Shown in pieces: positions 33,925 through 43,041 of a stretch of DNA of 46,851 nt. A program made the position numbers and the translations under genes. Under the pieces are notes generated by a model. It was not told the DNA's origin. It ran no database searches and worked only from the letters and a program-made list of their open reading frames with translations. Source of the stretch: a candidate division Zixibacteria bacterium HGW-Zixibacteria-1 (GTDB taxonomy: Bacteria; Zixibacteria; MSB-5A5; GN15; PGXB01). The first letter of the stretch is position 1; each line of letters starts with the position of its first letter. Where the stretch lies: NCBI GenBank assembly GCA_002838945.1, contig PGXB01000029.1, forward strand, positions 1 to 46,851. The letters run 5' to 3'.

Positions 33925-36606
33925 CTATTTAATCACAGCAAAGCGGCCGGTTTTATCGCCGTATTGCGACTCTACATGGTAAAGGTAAACACCGGAAGCA
34001 ATACCCAGGCCGTCCTCGGATTGCATGTCCCAGGCCTCGGTTCCACCGTTGCTGTCATGCTGCAATGTCTTAACCAGATCTCCGCCCAGGGTGTAAACCC
34101 TGATGACACAGATTTCCGGCAGATTGACAAATTCCAGTCTCCGGTAGAAACGACTGACTTCCCACTCGGCGCGGCCGATGTATGGATCGGGGACGACCTT
34201 GATACGGCTCATCTCCGACTGTGCGGCACTGGTACTGACACCATCGGTCTTGAAAGTAAAGACATCTTCGGCGCCGTTGACCGGGGCCCCTTCGACAGTC
34301 ATGATATCGCCGACGGCATAATCCGTATCGGTATCGCCGATTCGGAAAAACCAGGCATGGTTATAGGGAAATGCCTCGGGATGCGGATTGCCGTCATAAG
34401 GTGTATTGACAATAACGATATAGTCTCTATCATCGGGTTCCCATACCTGATCAAAATCCTGATCGTAAATTTCGGCGAGAACCTGATACCCGAAAGTGAC
34501 ATTCCAGACTTCGAATGGCAGCGCCACCGGGGTGACGTCATCGTAGAACCAGTAGCCTTCGGAGCCGCTTTCGGTGAAACGCAACTCATAGGTCGACCTA
34601 AAATGTTTGTCTGATCCGCGAGGATACCCGAAGAGGTCACCCATTGGTCCGTAATTGAATCCGAAATGCAGGGTGGTATCCCCTTCCACGGCAAAGCCGG
34701 TCTGGATAAAATCGCGCGGGATGCGATCGCCGTTACGAACGACGGGGCGAATCCCCTCAGCCACTTCATATATATTGGGGTCACCTTCCTGAGTCGTTTG
34801 ATCAGCCAGGGCAAAAACGGTATCTCCCGATGTCCCGTCCACGCGTATGAGATGCCATAAAGTACTTTCATCATCTTCCGTGAAGATGACGCTGTATTCA
34901 TCTCCAACGACCTGATTTTCATCGAAAATAATGGGGTAAACCAGGCCGGCGGAGGGGTCGCCCGTTCCCAGGTATATATGATCTATGCTTGAGAAGGCAT
35001 CGAAAAATCCGGCAGGATCGGAACGCGGTACAACTTTGACCACATTCAAATCACTGCCCGGTTTTCCAAAACCGTTCTGCAGGGAACTAATCGGGACCGA
35101 ACTGTCTCCGGAGTCATAGGCCACCAGGCAGTACCAGTATTCCTTGCCGTTTGTCAAACCGCTGTCGATAAAGCTGTGCGCGATCGGCTCGCCGGGATTT
35201 TCCACCTGATAAGCGGCCAGCGGCAGATAATCGATATCCAGACAGCTATTGTTGGATGACCTGTCTTCAAATCCCCAGCTATATCCCTGGTTAGTGGATT
35301 TGTAGAGCTTATATCCGCTGAAATCGACAACACCGGACATCGGGTCAATATCGATTTCAGACGTGTCATTCCAACTCAGATAGACCTTATGATCGCTCAC
35401 GCGGGCCGTCAGGGTCGGCATGGCCGGAGGCTGCGGACCGACAAAATGGTTGTCATACAGAACCTGGGCGGTGTTGGCATTGGCAAAAAGCTCGGCCTCA
35501 TCCTGGCCGGCCACAATGGCATAAACGACGCGGACTGTCTTGCCGGCACTGAGATTGATCCCGCGGGTGCACTGCAGGTAATACTGATCGGTCGGAGGCA
35601 GCGAAGCATCAAACTGCTCCGAATTAATCAGTTCATAGCGGTCGGCATCATTATCAGGAAGCAGTTCCCACTGGCCGGTTCGAAACGCCGTCATACCGAT
35701 CCCATCAGGGGTTTCCAGATACTTGGTGCCCATGATGCCGGTTCTGACCAGAGGGCCCCAGCCCGGATCATAGCCGTCTTCATCATAAGTCCAGGCCAGA
35801 TTGGCGGCCAGATCGGACGCCACCAGGTCGCCCAGTCTTCCGTTTTCGCCGGTACCATCGGGACCGCCGACGTCATAATCACTGTAAATCGCGAAGGCGA
35901 AATCGGTGTAATCGACGTCCGAAGTATTGGTGATTTCAAGGATCACAAAAAGCAAATCTTCATTATAGCAGTAATTCCACTGACAAATCGTCTGCGAAAC
36001 CAGCAGGCCGAGACTGGCCGGGCCGTTTTCATCGGTATAACGGCAGAAAGACTGCTGCATACCGATCGGTCCACCGGGATGAAAGGCCGAATCGATCGGC
36101 GAATAAACCTGATTGTAGGTCAGGGTTCCGGTGCTGTCATATATCTGCCAGCCAAAGGCCGGGTTGCCGAGGCCGAGCCCGGTTGTATCGCTGGCGTCAT
36201 AATCAAAGCGGGCGGTGTCGGTGGACAGCCTGATCGTGTATGATTCCACCCCGCTGACAATATCAATCAAGGGCAGAAAATCTTCATCCGAATCGGCAAC
36301 AATAGTGTCGCCGTCCGGGGTTATCGCCCCCATCCAGAACTTCATCTCCCCGATATAATTATGGCCCGAATTGCGCGGCCACTCGCCCGACGGCAGTTCA
36401 TAAGGATAACTGTAGCCGCCGATGTAGCCCCAATTGTCGACTGTCGTAATAATATTACCCTTATCATGGGTGATACGGTCGACAACATTGGGCGGGGGAG
36501 CTGTCGATTCGAAGGTCCTTGACCAGAGACTGCCGGTCAACAGCAAAAGAAGGACTATGGCCATCAGACCAACGAGGTATTTCGAATGTGTTGAATTCAT
36601 TTTCAT
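33925..36606 (-). CDS. Large secreted protein with FN3 domain and FlgD/type-9-like C-terminus
   Basis: 893 residues. Signal peptide with a strong hydrophobic core (VGLMAIVLLLLLTG). About 380 residues of beta-rich extracellular sequence with acidic motifs (DYDVGGPDGTGENG) then an FN3-like domain near 395-490 (KVYLSWNDTSEIDIDP, GYKLYKST, EYWYCLVAYD), a second unrecognised beta region, and a tail from about 800: VVPDPYIGRAEWE, IRVYTLGGDLVKTLQ, WDMQSEDGLGIASGVYLY, which is the FlgD-like sorting fold. Second gene of the operon after the TonB receptor (12-nt gap) and before PorV. Family recurs in FCB-group genomes beside such receptors; function not known. Confidence 0.83.
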   Translation of the reverse strand: MKMNSTHSKYLVGLMAIVLLLLLTGSLWSRTFESTAPPPNVVDRITHDKGNIITTVDNWGYIGGYSYPYELPSGEWPRNSGHNYIGEMKFWMGAITPDGDTIVADSDEDFLPLIDIVSGVESYTIRLSTDTARFDYDASDTTGLGLGNPAFGWQIYDSTGTLTYNQVYSPIDSAFHPGGPIGMQQSFCRYTDENGPASLGLLVSQTICQWNYCYNEDLLFVILEITNTSDVDYTDFAFAIYSDYDVGGPDGTGENGRLGDLVASDLAANLAWTYDEDGYDPGWGPLVRTGIMGTKYLETPDGIGMTAFRTGQWELLPDNDADRYELINSEQFDASLPPTDQYYLQCTRGINLSAGKTVRVVYAIVAGQDEAELFANANTAQVLYDNHFVGPQPPAMPTLTARVSDHKVYLSWNDTSEIDIDPMSGVVDFSGYKLYKSTNQGYSWGFEDRSSNNSCLDIDYLPLAAYQVENPGEPIAHSFIDSGLTNGKEYWYCLVAYDSGDSSVPISSLQNGFGKPGSDLNVVKVVPRSDPAGFFDAFSSIDHIYLGTGDPSAGLVYPIIFDENQVVGDEYSVIFTEDDESTLWHLIRVDGTSGDTVFALADQTTQEGDPNIYEVAEGIRPVVRNGDRIPRDFIQTGFAVEGDTTLHFGFNYGPMGDLFGYPRGSDKHFRSTYELRFTESGSEGYWFYDDVTPVALPFEVWNVTFGYQVLAEIYDQDFDQVWEPDDRDYIVIVNTPYDGNPHPEAFPYNHAWFFRIGDTDTDYAVGDIMTVEGAPVNGAEDVFTFKTDGVSTSAAQSEMSRIKVVPDPYIGRAEWEVSRFYRRLEFVNLPEICVIRVYTLGGDLVKTLQHDSNGGTEAWDMQSEDGLGIASGVYLYHVESQYGDKTGRFAVIK

Positions 36607-36618
36607 ATGGCTACCTCA

Positions 36619-39291
36619 TTAGAAGTTGAATTCGAGCCCCACACGCACCTGGCGGGGAGCGGAATAATTCCGAGGATCTTGTGATAACAATCTATAATAT
36701 CTATTGGCGTCTTCTGCTGTCTGAGGGCCGTCCCCGTCGGGATCGGCGGTCAATTCATAACGTCTTCCATCATCATCGGGTCTTCCCGTGTTTGTATAAA
36801 CATTCACGGCGTTGCGGCGATCAAACAGGTTTTCGACTTCGACAAAGAAGCTGAAGAAATTCTTGCTGTTCCTAAGGAAGATGTCTTTATTAAAGCGAAA
36901 ATCAACCGAGAAAACCGAAGGCATCCGTCCTTCATTAAGACTGCCATAGCGGACGCCGTTGATATCGGTAAGGGTGTAGGGCAGGCCGGACCCGTAATGG
37001 GCAATCATATTCATTCCCCATGCTCCAGGAACATTCATACCCATGAATTTGCCGGTCCAATCGCGCGGGACGTAGTAGTTCATGGTTATGGTGGCCGTGT
37101 GCCGCTGGTCGAAATCAAGCGGATATTCCTGAACCGGTTTGACCGTGTCGGTAGTGTTCGCTATATAATTGTAATAACCGTCATAAGCCGAAGAGGAGTT
37201 ACCCATGGCACTCATATAAGAGTAAACCAGCGATCCGGAGAAATTGCCCCGGGCGATTTTCTCGATGGTTACATCAACACCTTTGACCGAGCCAAAGTCT
37301 TCGTTGACAAACTGGGTGACCGGGTTCCCGCCGACAAGACCGATTTCGGTGGTGGCAATCAGGTTCTTTATATCCTTTATATATAATGTGACATCGAGTC
37401 GAATATCATCGCTGACCATATGATTCAGGCCCAGTTCATAGGCAATGGTTTTTTCCGCTTTAAGCGCCGGGTTTCCAACCAGCGGCAAGCCCGAATTCAG
37501 GTTGCCGTCGAGGTTCGTATACATATAAATGTAATTGGGAACCTGGAAGAAATAGCCGTAGTTAAAGCGAATCATGGACCGGTCGGAAATCGGATGTGAC
37601 ACGCCGAGTCTGGGCGATATTTGCGACTGAGGCTCGGATTTGACCTTTGTATCCGACTTGGTCATTACATCCGGCCAGTATTCCACCTCCGAATTGAGAT
37701 AATCCCATCTCAAACCGGCATTTATGACAAAGTCACGGAATTCCAGTTTATCCTGGACAAAGGCCATCGCATATTTCGGCGATTGTTCATATTTCTCTCC
37801 ATAGGGAGAAAAATTAAAGAACTGCTTCTGATCCCAGAATATTTTGTAGTCGCGGAACTCGACGCCCGATCGGATCTGATGGAACTTGTTCATTTGGCTT
37901 GTAAAATTCAGGGCGACAGCATTATAGTCGGTATAGCGTTCACGGTAAACCGGCAGAAAATCTTCACCGGATGTAAAGCCGGTAAGGCAATAATCCTGGG
38001 AAAGCTGGTAATTATCGTTCTGTATAGTACCATTATATACGCCGTTTGCGTCCTCGGAATATCCCGGCCATTGTTTCCAGTACGTATCAAACAGACTTTC
38101 GGGAGCGCTCTTGGTCCAGGTATAAAAATGATTATAGGAGAAACCGAGAATCGACTTCTCATTCAGATTATAATTACCTTTCAGGCCGTACAGGTAAGCT
38201 TCCGATTTGGAAATGGTCAACCCATCCAGATTGAAATCATACGAGAGGTTATTGACATCACGATGGATATAGTCGTCGGAATTGCTTCGATAATAACTTC
38301 CGATAGCCGTAAGTTTCAGGTTCGGGGCCGGCTGGAACCCAAATTTCCCCGCTTGAGTATATTGTTCCAGTCCATTATGAGGCAGGTATCCATCGTCGCG
38401 GCGAAGTTCACCGGCCAGGAAGAATGTCGAGCGCCGGCTGAACAGGCGCGGCATCGGGCCCGAAAAATTATAACTGCCGGCATTATTATTGGTCCGTGTC
38501 AGGTTACCGTAGTCGCCGGTATTGACATCATATTTGCGGCTGTAACCGTCATACAATTTCAGTTTACCATGATAATCCATGGTTCCTTCGCGGGTCACGA
38601 CATTAACGATACCGGATAAGGCATCGCCGTACTCAGCCGGGAAACCACCCGAAGTCAGGTTAATTTCCTCCAAGGCATCCGGCATGATTCTTATTCCGGA
38701 ATTTCCGGCAAACGGATCCTGGACCGAAAACCCATCATATAAATAGGTAATCGTACCGGCCCGTCCGCCGCGGACGTGCAAATTATTGTAATGATCCACG
38801 ATGGTTCCGGCCATATTCGAGATGACGCTCTGTACCGTCAGATTATTAGGCGTATAATTGAGACGATCGGCTGTCATGATCGTGCGAGATGCGGTCAGAT
38901 CCTTTTGAATCGGGGGGCGTTCGGCATAGACCCGAACCAGCCGCTTCAAAGGCACTTCGACCTGCTGGAGCGTGAAATCAACCGGAGTCGTCAGATCCAT
39001 CAGGACCCTGACGTTTTCCTTCTCAATCGTCTGGAAACCGATGATTGAGACCATCACGGAATAAGTTCCGGCCGGAAGGTTGATGATGAAATATTCACCG
39101 TCAAGATCGGTTTGAGTGGCAACATCGTATCCGGTGATTCTGATCGTCGCCCCGGGAATCGGTTCTCCCGTTCTCTCATCCTCGACAATACCGGCAATTT
39201 TGCCCGATGTTCCGGCCGACAGCAGCACGGGCAGCAGCAACAGAATTGCTATTGCCATACATAATTGCAGTGCGCGATTATGAGTATTCAA
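36619..39291 (-). CDS. TonB-dependent outer-membrane receptor with CarboxypepD-like N-terminal domain
   Basis: About 890 residues. Start taken at the TTG at 39291, since GGAGGG lies 6 nt upstream; the ATG at 39366 has no ribosome site and would put 25 polar residues ahead of the signal peptide. The mature protein begins with a carboxypeptidase-regulatory-like beta sandwich (GKIAGIVEDERTGEPIPGA...LDGEYFIINLPAGTYSV), then a plug domain (NLHVRGGRAGTITYLYDG, GDALSGIVNVVTREG) and a 22-strand-type barrel ending in LEFNF. No classical TonB box is evident. Likely imports a large ligand, or acts with the secreted and PorV proteins of the same operon. Ligand unknown. Confidence 0.9.
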   Translation of the reverse strand: MNTHNRALQLCMAIAILLLLPVLLSAGTSGKIAGIVEDERTGEPIPGATIRITGYDVATQTDLDGEYFIINLPAGTYSVMVSIIGFQTIEKENVRVLMDLTTPVDFTLQQVEVPLKRLVRVYAERPPIQKDLTASRTIMTADRLNYTPNNLTVQSVISNMAGTIVDHYNNLHVRGGRAGTITYLYDGFSVQDPFAGNSGIRIMPDALEEINLTSGGFPAEYGDALSGIVNVVTREGTMDYHGKLKLYDGYSRKYDVNTGDYGNLTRTNNNAGSYNFSGPMPRLFSRRSTFFLAGELRRDDGYLPHNGLEQYTQAGKFGFQPAPNLKLTAIGSYYRSNSDDYIHRDVNNLSYDFNLDGLTISKSEAYLYGLKGNYNLNEKSILGFSYNHFYTWTKSAPESLFDTYWKQWPGYSEDANGVYNGTIQNDNYQLSQDYCLTGFTSGEDFLPVYRERYTDYNAVALNFTSQMNKFHQIRSGVEFRDYKIFWDQKQFFNFSPYGEKYEQSPKYAMAFVQDKLEFRDFVINAGLRWDYLNSEVEYWPDVMTKSDTKVKSEPQSQISPRLGVSHPISDRSMIRFNYGYFFQVPNYIYMYTNLDGNLNSGLPLVGNPALKAEKTIAYELGLNHMVSDDIRLDVTLYIKDIKNLIATTEIGLVGGNPVTQFVNEDFGSVKGVDVTIEKIARGNFSGSLVYSYMSAMGNSSSAYDGYYNYIANTTDTVKPVQEYPLDFDQRHTATITMNYYVPRDWTGKFMGMNVPGAWGMNMIAHYGSGLPYTLTDINGVRYGSLNEGRMPSVFSVDFRFNKDIFLRNSKNFFSFFVEVENLFDRRNAVNVYTNTGRPDDDGRRYELTADPDGDGPQTAEDANRYYRLLSQDPRNYSAPRQVRVGLEFNF

Positions 39292-39632
39292 GATGAACCC
39301 TCCTTGCAAACGGTTGCTATCGCCAAAGCGTTTTTTTAATTTCATGGTTGCATTCTTTAATGACATTTTATCTGCCTGACCAGAAACTTCTGGTTTCTCC
39401 TACATTGTATCGACTTTCGTTCAGATTTTTTAACACACTTTATATAGATTTTTTTATTAATTACCGGCCGCCGGAATTTGGTTATGAACCTTAAATTATT
39501 TTATCGGCGGAAATCAAGTTTTTGTGCAATAACCCGATAATCAAATTGAAGTATGCCCCAACTTTGGAGACAGGGACAAGGTGGACTACACATTAATGGA
39601 TTCATGCCTTATAAATCTGAGGAAACTGGACA
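39292..39632. other. Divergent intergenic region between the outer-membrane operon and the sensor operon
   Basis: AT-rich. On the minus strand TATATAAAG near 39440 could be a -10 for the TonB operon; no matching -35 is convincing. CCGCCGG / CCGATAAA-type partial palindromes near 39465-39510. No gene is seen. Confidence 0.4.
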
Positions 39633-40592
39633 TTGAGGTCATTTAAGGTAAAAATATCTTTATTAGTATTTTTTACTGTTATCGTTTTCGGTCTTGTCAG
39701 CGATGCCCTGGCCGAACCGATTCATCTTTCTATTGTCTATTCAGATAGTCTCAAAACCACGTTGCGGACCATGCGGGGCATTACCAGCTCTATCGGCGCA
39801 AAATACGCGGAGGCGGTTTTTACCGAATACCTGCTGACCTCTGATGAGACACAAATTCAAAGTCAAATAAACGCTGTTAGAAGTACCGATCCCCTGCTCA
39901 TTATAACCGTCGGCTCATTTGCCACCAAAATGGTTTCGGGTCGCATAAAGGACAAACCGATTATTTTCTCGGCGGTCCTTAACCCTGAAACATCGGAATT
40001 CGTCAATTCATTGCAGCATCCGGGCGGGAATATTACCGGGGCATCCCTCGATATTCCGCCTGATATTCAGTTCAATTATTTCAAGAAGATAATCAAAAAT
40101 TTAAAGAAGATAGGTGTTCTCTATACCGAAGAGACTCAGAACCTGATCCCTCCGGCCAAAATATTGGCGCAAAACGCCGGCTTGGAACTTCACGCCGTGC
40201 GTATCGCCTCTGAAAAGGATATTCCCAAAGCGCTTGACAGTCTTAATCAAATCGTTGAGGGCTATTGGTCGGTGGCGGACGGTCAGATTTATTCGCCTCG
40301 CTCAACCCGTTTTATCCTCCTCAACACTCTTCGTAATGCCAAGCCGTTCATGGGCTTTTCGGGGAATATGGTAGAGTCCGGGGCGCTTTTCGGGTTGGAC
40401 TATGACTATAAGGATATCGGTCGACAGGCCGGTAAAATTGCCTGTGAAGTACTATCGGGGAAAAAACCGGCCGATATTCCGGTGGCGGTGCCGACCATAA
40501 TCTGGTTTCACTATAATGAGAAAACCGCCAAACATATTGCCATTCAAATACCTGATGATTTAGCAGCCGTGGCCAAGGGGGTGTACAGATGA
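39633..40592 (+). CDS. ABC-type solute-binding protein (ABC_sub_bind / TrpX-like), sensor partner
   Basis: Periplasmic binding protein, 319 residues, with signal peptide (FTVIVFGLVSDALA-E). Two Rossmann-like lobes: the first with LLIITVGSFATKMVS and IIFSAVLNPETSEFV, the second with KKIGVLYTEETQN and KPFMGFSGNMVESGALFGLDYDYKDIGRQAG, a pattern matching the ABC_sub_bind (PF04392) family. TTG start with GAGGA upstream. No permease or ATPase gene follows; instead its last 4 bases overlap the start of a histidine kinase. It therefore probably delivers a ligand signal to that kinase rather than to a transporter. Confidence 0.88.
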   Translation: MRSFKVKISLLVFFTVIVFGLVSDALAEPIHLSIVYSDSLKTTLRTMRGITSSIGAKYAEAVFTEYLLTSDETQIQSQINAVRSTDPLLIITVGSFATKMVSGRIKDKPIIFSAVLNPETSEFVNSLQHPGGNITGASLDIPPDIQFNYFKKIIKNLKKIGVLYTEETQNLIPPAKILAQNAGLELHAVRIASEKDIPKALDSLNQIVEGYWSVADGQIYSPRSTRFILLNTLRNAKPFMGFSGNMVESGALFGLDYDYKDIGRQAGKIACEVLSGKKPADIPVAVPTIIWFHYNEKTAKHIAIQIPDDLAAVAKGVYR

Positions 40593-42232
40593 GCCTCTTT
40601 GGATCGGTTAAAAGGTTTGGTCTTCGGGAACAGTTCGTGACAGTCGTATCCCTGGTCATCATTGCCAGTATGCTGATAATAGGCGGTTACCTGATCAAAC
40701 GGCAAAGCGAAATTTACACTAACGAGCTGGAAAAACGCGGACAGGCATTGGTGGCAAACCTCGCTTATAATGCCGAATACGGTGTTATTCTTGAATCCAC
40801 AACCGAGCTTGAAAACTTAATTAAGGGTGTGGCCCGTGCCAATGACATAATTTTTGTCAAAATCCTGACAATCGACGGCCGTGTTCTGGCCGAGACGGGC
40901 AGCGAGTCATATGCCAATGCAAAAATCAAAGGCAAGCCCGAAGAATCAGCTTTGACCACCGGCAGGTTCCAAAAAACGGATTATATTGCCGCCAACGGCA
41001 GCGACTTCATGGAGCTGTCGTATCCGGTGGAGACGGTTCGGCAAACGGCCTCCCGCGAAAATCTGGGTTCAATTTATGACTATTCCTCCGGGGAAAACAG
41101 TTATGTCCGGGAAGTTATCGGTGAAGTCCGGATCGGATTGACCTATTCCAATCTCAGCCGCGAGGTTACCAAGTCGCAAACAGCCTCGATTTTGCTGACC
41201 TTTATTGTTGTGCTTTCCGCCATTATCCTGATGACGGCTTTTGTGAGAATTATTACCCGCCCGATCGAATCGCTGGTGGAAGTGACCGACCAGATATCCA
41301 AGGGTGACCTGACCAAGACCGTGGATATTAATCGAAGCGATGAAATCGGCCTTCTTGCCGAATCATTCAACCGCATGATCGAATCGCTTAAGAAATCTCA
41401 GGATGAAATCGAGGAATATAATAGAAATCTGGAAGAGAAAATTATTGAGCGCACCAGGGAGCTGGAAGAAGCCCAGACACAGTTGATACAGTCCGAAAAA
41501 ATGGTCGCAATCGGTCAGCTTGCCGCAGGCGTGGCGCACGAATTAAACAACCCGCTGGGCGGTATCCTTGGCTATGCACAGTTCACGCTGGAAAAAATTC
41601 AGAACAAATGCGCCGACAACATCAGCGACAAAGATATTGAATCCTACAAACGTTATCTACGCGATATCGAGACGCAGTCGCGCCGTTGCAAGGCCATTGT
41701 TCAAAATTTGCTCAAATTCTCGAGAACATCGCAAACGGTCAAATTCGACGACGTCGATGTCAATGCCGTAGTTGAAGATACGCTGACATTCGTGGAACAT
41801 CAGCTGATGATGAATCAGATCACGCTGGTAAAGAATCTGGATCCCAGCCTGCCTAAAATCAAGGGACATCCCAGTCAGCTCCAGCAGGTCTTTACGAATA
41901 TTATTATCAACGCCATGCACGCTTCCAATCCGGGGTCCGAGGTGACCCTGACCACCCGTTTCGCCCCGCCGCTCGGCGAATTCAATGGAACCGTGGAAAT
42001 TGCGGTAGTCGACTCGGGCAAGGGCATCAGGGAAGAACACCTCAAGAAAATATTCGAGCCGTTCTTCACAACCAAGGATATCGGTAAGGGTACCGGTTTG
42101 GGCCTGTCGGTAAGTTATGGAATAATTAAAGAACATGGCGGCGAAATAAGGGTCAAATCGAAACTGGGAGAAGAGACTACCTTTACCGTTATAGTTCCGG
42201 TGGAGAAAATCACCTGTTCAGCCGACAATTAA
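40589..42232 (+). CDS. Membrane sensor histidine kinase with HAMP domain
   Basis: 547 residues. TM1 about 17-38, a ~155-residue extracytoplasmic sensor region (double-Cache-like in style, with [20 protein letters not shown]), TM2 about 197-220, HAMP ([26 protein letters not shown]), a long coiled coil ([19 protein letters not shown]), HisKA with His317 in [18 protein letters not shown], and the ATPase domain with N box ([12 protein letters not shown]), GKGI and [14 protein letters not shown]. Start ATG overlaps the solute-binding protein stop (ATGA), indicating translational coupling. Signals presumably pass to the receivers encoded next. Confidence 0.94.
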   Translation: MSLFGSVKRFGLREQFVTVVSLVIIASMLIIGGYLIKRQSEIYTNELEKRGQALVANLAYNAEYGVILESTTELENLIKGVARANDIIFVKILTIDGRVLAETGSESYANAKIKGKPEESALTTGRFQKTDYIAANGSDFMELSYPVETVRQTASRENLGSIYDYSSGENSYVREVIGEVRIGLTYSNLSREVTKSQTASILLTFIVVLSAIILMTAFVRIITRPIESLVEVTDQISKGDLTKTVDINRSDEIGLLAESFNRMIESLKKSQDEIEEYNRNLEEKIIERTRELEEAQTQLIQSEKMVAIGQLAAGVAHELNNPLGGILGYAQFTLEKIQNKCADNISDKDIESYKRYLRDIETQSRRCKAIVQNLLKFSRTSQTVKFDDVDVNAVVEDTLTFVEHQLMMNQITLVKNLDPSLPKIKGHPSQLQQVFTNIIINAMHASNPGSEVTLTTRFAPPLGEFNGTVEIAVVDSGKGIREEHLKKIFEPFFTTKDIGKGTGLGLSVSYGIIKEHGGEIRVKSKLGEETTFTVIVPVEKITCSADN

Positions 42233-42262
42233 GTCATAGGTAACTTATAAAGAATTTGGAAT

Positions 42263-42676
42263 ATGCAAGATATCGCAACAAAAAATATTCTGGTCGTCGA
42301 TGATGAGCAGGTCATGCGCGAGTTCCTCGCCGATGTCCTGGAAGACTTCAACGTCGACAAAGCCGCCGATGGCGATGAAGCGATAGAGAAGCTTAAGATC
42401 GGGAAATATGATCTCATAATCACCGACATGAAAATGCCGCGGGTATCGGGCGAGGAAGTCGTCAAGTTCGCCAAAGAGGCCTACCCCGATTCGAAGATCA
42501 TAGTCATTTCCGGTTATTCATCGCTTTTTTCGATGAGTAATACGCTGGGTTATGGTGTATGCGCTTTTCTGTCGAAGCCCTTTACCATAAAACAGATCAG
42601 GGCCGAGGTCGAGAAATCCCTGGGACTCGGCGACATTAACAGTCCCGGGGGAATCGAGTTGGATGATGGCATCTAA
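42263..42676 (+). CDS. Single-domain response regulator
   Basis: 137-residue receiver domain alone (CheY-like). Acidic pocket DDE at 12-14, phosphoacceptor Asp55 in IITDMKMP, Ser/Thr in VISGYSS and Lys in SKPF. No output domain; C-terminal tail GLGDINSPGGIELDDGI is short and polar. 30 nt after the sensor kinase. Its last 14 bases overlap the start of the next receiver. Confidence 0.93.
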   Translation: MQDIATKNILVVDDEQVMREFLADVLEDFNVDKAADGDEAIEKLKIGKYDLIITDMKMPRVSGEEVVKFAKEAYPDSKIIVISGYSSLFSMSNTLGYGVCAFLSKPFTIKQIRAEVEKSLGLGDINSPGGIELDDGI

Positions 42677-43041
42677 AGTTCTTATCATAGACGATACCCC
42701 TGTCATCCGGGACTTCCTGACCGAAGTCATGAATGACGCCGGTTTCGAAGTGGATATTGCCATCAACGGCCGGGTGGGATACGAAATGGCCGTCAACCGG
42801 GATTATAATGATATTCTGCGATGTCCACATGCCTGTGATGAACGGCCTGGAGGCGATCAAAAAAATAAAAGCTGCAAAACCGGAAATGCCGATTGTCATG
42901 ACCGATTCATTTCCGGATAAGATGGCCGAACTGGCCACCGAGGCGGGGGCCATGTGTTGTCTGGCCAAACCCTTTGCACTTGAGGATGTGCGGGAGACAA
43001 TCAACCGCATTATCGAGAGCAAAAAAATTAAAACGACATGA
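42663..43041 (+). pseudogene. Second single-domain response regulator, split by a frameshift
   Basis: Frame one from ATG 42663 encodes a normal receiver start (VLIIDDTPVIRDFLTEVM, NGRVGYEMAVNRDYND). From about 42813 the match switches to a second frame: FCDVHMPVMNGLEAIKKI with the phosphoacceptor Asp codon at 42820-42822, then AKPF and a C-terminal helix to the stop at 43041. Frame one stays open to 42920 in nonsense sequence. Bridging needs one base skipped or two restored, and the two-base option gives the normal spacing to the Asp. Either a sequencing/assembly error, a genuine disrupted gene, or a recoding site. The 3' part overlaps the next gene by 4 nt (ATGA), so the reading frame of the second half is still used for coupling. 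Confidence 0.85.

Noticed and set aside
35389-36243. 284-residue plus-strand open frame
   Set aside because: Antisense to the well-supported FlgD-tailed secreted protein; composition is that of a shadow frame.
37621-38619. 332-residue plus-strand open frame
   Set aside because: Antisense to the TonB receptor barrel; no domain and no start signal.
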